In this document: in pieces, positions 4,894 through 6,775 of the stretch
Position numbering within the stretch: the first letter of the stretch is position 1
Layout of the letters: every line of letters begins with the position of its first letter
NCBI GenBank assembly: GCA_045606465.1
Contig: JAZURZ010000088.1
Coordinates: 1-6,775, forward strand
DNA length: 6,775 nt
Source: CAKSQL01 sp045606465
GTDB taxonomy: Bacteria; Bacillota; Clostridia; UBA1381
Direction of reading: 5' to 3'
The notes under the pieces: generated by a model
The model's input: the letters and a program-made list of their open reading frames with translations, nothing else
Database searches by the model: none
Told to the model about the DNA's origin: nothing
Program-made: the position numbers and the translations under genes

Positions 4894-6639
4894 TTAAATA
4901 TAATATTTTTCCTTGTATTTTTTATAGCTTTTGTTAAAATACTCCACCTTCCCCATTTTTACATTGTTAAGATATTCATGGCTTTTTAAATTTTCATCTG
5001 CAAGCTGTATCATATACACTGCTATATTTGAGCAGTGGTCTGCCACACGCTCGATATTTGTGAGAATATCTGAAAAAACGAACCCCATTTCAAGACTGCA
5101 TTCACCCTTTTGAAGCCTTTGTATATGCCTGGATTTTAAAACCCTTTTTATTCGGTCTATAACCTGCTCTAAAGGTTCAATTTCCTTTGCGGCTTCTTCA
5201 TCATTTTCTATAAAAGCCTTTATGGTATTTCTTACTATTTCTTTTGTTGCTGCTTTTACCACCTCAAGCTCTGATTTTGCATTTTGAGAAAACTTTATAT
5301 TTTTTCTGTGTATCTCCTCCGCCGCCGACAAAAGATTCACTGCATGGTCGGCAATTCTTTCAAAATCCCCTATGCTATGCAAAAGATTGGAAAGGTCACG
5401 GCTGTCATTCTTGGTTATATTTTTTTGGCTCACCTTTACAAGATATGCACCTAATCTGTCTTCATAATTATCTATAATCTGCTCTTTCTCTCTTATCAGA
5501 CTTTCTTTTTCTTTTGAATATTTTTCCAGAAGCTCCAGCGCATCAAAAAGTGCCTCCCCTGATATTTTTGCCATACAATTTGCTGCTTTTTTACATTCTC
5601 CTATTGCAATTGAAGGTGTCATCAAAAGACGCTCGTCCAAAAATTGTTTTTCCTCCTCTTTTTCTTCCTTTTTTACAACAAAATATGCAAGTTTTTCAAG
5701 CTTTGTTATAAATGGGAGCATAACAAGGGTTGAAAATACATTAAAAATTGTATGCACAATTGCAATTCCTGCAGGAGTTACCACATCGTTATTGAATTTA
5801 AATTCCACAAAGCTTCCAATTCCATAATAAATTATTAAAAAAGAAAGGGTTCCTATAAAATTAAAAGAAAGATGAATAACTGCTGACCTTTTTGCATTTT
5901 TGTTGGCTCCTATACTTGAGAGCAATGCTGTCACGCAGGTTCCTATATTCTGCCCTAAAATTATGGGAATTGCAGATGCATATCTTACCTTTCCCGTTGT
6001 TGCAAGCGCCTGCAAAATTCCGACAGACGCTGAAGAACTTTGAATTATTGCTGTAACAATAGCACCCATTAAAACGCCTATTATGGGATTTTGAAAAATC
6101 AATAAAATATTTTGAAAGCGAGCATTGTCGGACAAAGGCTCAACCGCTGAGGACATCATATTCATTCCAAGCATTAAAATTCCAAAGCCCATAAAAATTG
6201 TCCCTATATCCCTTTTTTTAAAGCTTTTAAAAAACATTATAAGGATTATCCCTAAAAAGGAACTGATTAAAGCAAGATTTTTAGGCTTTAAAAGGGTAAT
6301 TATAATATTATCCGAGCTAATTCCCGTCAGGCTTAAAATCCATGAAGTTACAGTTGTTCCAATGTTTGCTCCCATTATTATGCCCACCGATTGCGAAAGC
6401 TTCATAATCCCCGAATTTACAAACCCTACAACCATTACTGTAGTGGCTGACGAGCTTTGTATTATTGCTGTGACAACAGCACCGAGCAAAACTCCCTTAA
6501 ACGGATTTGATGTAAGATTTTCCAAAATATTTTTAAGCTTTTTTGCAGAGCTTTTTTCCAAGCCATCTCCCAGAAGTATCATTCCGTACAAAAATATTGC
6601 AAGTCCCCCTAAAAGGGTTGCTATTAAAATAATCCCCAT
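4894..6639 (-). CDS. Na+/phosphate cotransporter with C-terminal PhoU-like domain
   Basis: It is an integral membrane protein predicted to move inorganic phosphate together with Na+. With the start at 6639 it has 581 residues. The transport part holds the two inverted family repeats, each with a QSSSA motif (QSSSATT at about 61-67 and QSSSAS at about 200-205), each followed by a G-x-N-I-G-T motif (GANIGTT and GQNIGTC). Hydrophobic segments continue to about residue 320. A charged linker (KKEEKEEEK) leads to a helical cytoplasmic region from about 335 with two PhoU-type metal-site motifs, DFERIADHA and NIERVADHC. This is the NptA/YjbB-like architecture, in which PhoU-like modules are thought to sense or gate. 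An ATG 12 bases upstream (6651) would add MEKH but overlaps the ribosome site, so 6639 is preferred. It is a single-gene unit converging on the small GT-A-like gene. Confidence 0.93.
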   Translation of the reverse strand: MGIILIATLLGGLAIFLYGMILLGDGLEKSSAKKLKNILENLTSNPFKGVLLGAVVTAIIQSSSATTVMVVGFVNSGIMKLSQSVGIIMGANIGTTVTSWILSLTGISSDNIIITLLKPKNLALISSFLGIILIMFFKSFKKRDIGTIFMGFGILMLGMNMMSSAVEPLSDNARFQNILLIFQNPIIGVLMGAIVTAIIQSSSASVGILQALATTGKVRYASAIPIILGQNIGTCVTALLSSIGANKNAKRSAVIHLSFNFIGTLSFLIIYYGIGSFVEFKFNNDVVTPAGIAIVHTIFNVFSTLVMLPFITKLEKLAYFVVKKEEKEEEKQFLDERLLMTPSIAIGECKKAANCMAKISGEALFDALELLEKYSKEKESLIREKEQIIDNYEDRLGAYLVKVSQKNITKNDSRDLSNLLHSIGDFERIADHAVNLLSAAEEIHRKNIKFSQNAKSELEVVKAATKEIVRNTIKAFIENDEEAAKEIEPLEQVIDRIKRVLKSRHIQRLQKGECSLEMGFVFSDILTNIERVADHCSNIAVYMIQLADENLKSHEYLNNVKMGKVEYFNKSYKKYKEKYYI

Positions 6640-6647
6640 GTGCTTTT

Positions 6648-6655
6648 CCATCCTT
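6648..6655 (-). promoter_or_regulatory. Ribosome binding site that decides the transporter start
   Basis: Reading the minus strand, AAGGATGG lies 8 bases before the ATG at 6639. The upstream in-frame ATG at 6651 is itself part of this sequence, leaving it no properly spaced site. This favours initiation at MGIILIATLL rather than MEKHMG. Confidence 0.6.
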
Positions 6656-6775
6656 TTTTTGCTTTATATATTTATTGTCGGGTTTTTTTCTTTTCTTATT
6701 CCCTTTTTTAGATAAGACTTATGAATTTTGATGTATATTTAAAAAATTTTAATTATTTTTTTGTACAAAAAAAGA
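6656..6775. other. AT-rich region upstream of the phosphate transporter
   Basis: No gene is visible here. Reading toward the transporter there are many A/T-rich hexamers but no convincing -35/-10 pair at normal spacing; the best -10-like TATAAA lies too close to the ribosome site to be useful. A short dyad, ATAAG-A-CTTAT (6712-6722), could be an operator. I see no clear Pho-box repeats. Confidence 0.3.

Noticed and set aside
6125..6715. 196-codon plus-strand frame opposite the phosphate transporter
   Set aside because: It mirrors the hydrophobic codons of the transporter on the other strand, has no ribosome site and matches no family; it is a shadow of the real gene.

Overview
The window looks like chromosomal DNA from a low-GC Gram-positive anaerobe, most likely of the class Clostridia. 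The evidence is strongly AT-rich intergenic DNA, purine-rich Shine-Dalgarno (SD) sites (AGGAGGAG, AAGGAGAG, AAGGGGTG), A/T-rich intrinsic terminators, and a small aconitase beside an isocitrate dehydrogenase with a helical N-terminal extension. I cannot name a genus from sequence alone.

Layout. (1) 1-646, minus: the N-terminal 215 codons of a membrane-anchored GT51 peptidoglycan glycosyltransferase, cut by the window edge. A candidate promoter lies at 747-775. (2) 647-1219: about 570 bp with no credible gene. It holds a GC-richer block at about 836-1110 full of inverted and direct repeats, then the terminator of the next operon. (3) 1220-4346, minus: a two-gene operon, aconitase then isocitrate/isopropylmalate-family dehydrogenase, with 31 bp between the genes. 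It has a near-consensus sigma-A promoter at 4386-4414 and an intrinsic terminator at 1178-1208. (4) 4549-4839, plus: a 96-residue membrane-anchored protein resembling only the first part of a GT-A (family 2) glycosyltransferase, preceded by a sequence matching the sigma-K consensus. (5) 4843-4890: a long hairpin placed to terminate both converging genes. (6) 4894-6639, minus: a Na+/phosphate cotransporter with a C-terminal PhoU-like region. (7) 6656-6775: AT-rich DNA upstream of the transporter, without a confident promoter.

How the genes work together. Aconitase and isocitrate dehydrogenase carry out consecutive steps, citrate to isocitrate to 2-oxoglutarate. In anaerobes this oxidative arm mainly supplies glutamate. 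No citrate synthase gene is in the window. The GT51 enzyme (cell wall), the phosphate transporter and the small GT-A-like protein are separate transcription units with no evident link to the operon.

Most of the window is ordinary housekeeping sequence. The parts that merit a second look are the structured intergenic element at 836-1110, the stand-alone mini GT-A protein with its sigma-K-like promoter, and the unusual residues at the coenzyme-discriminating position of the dehydrogenase. I do not see a clearly new multi-gene system.
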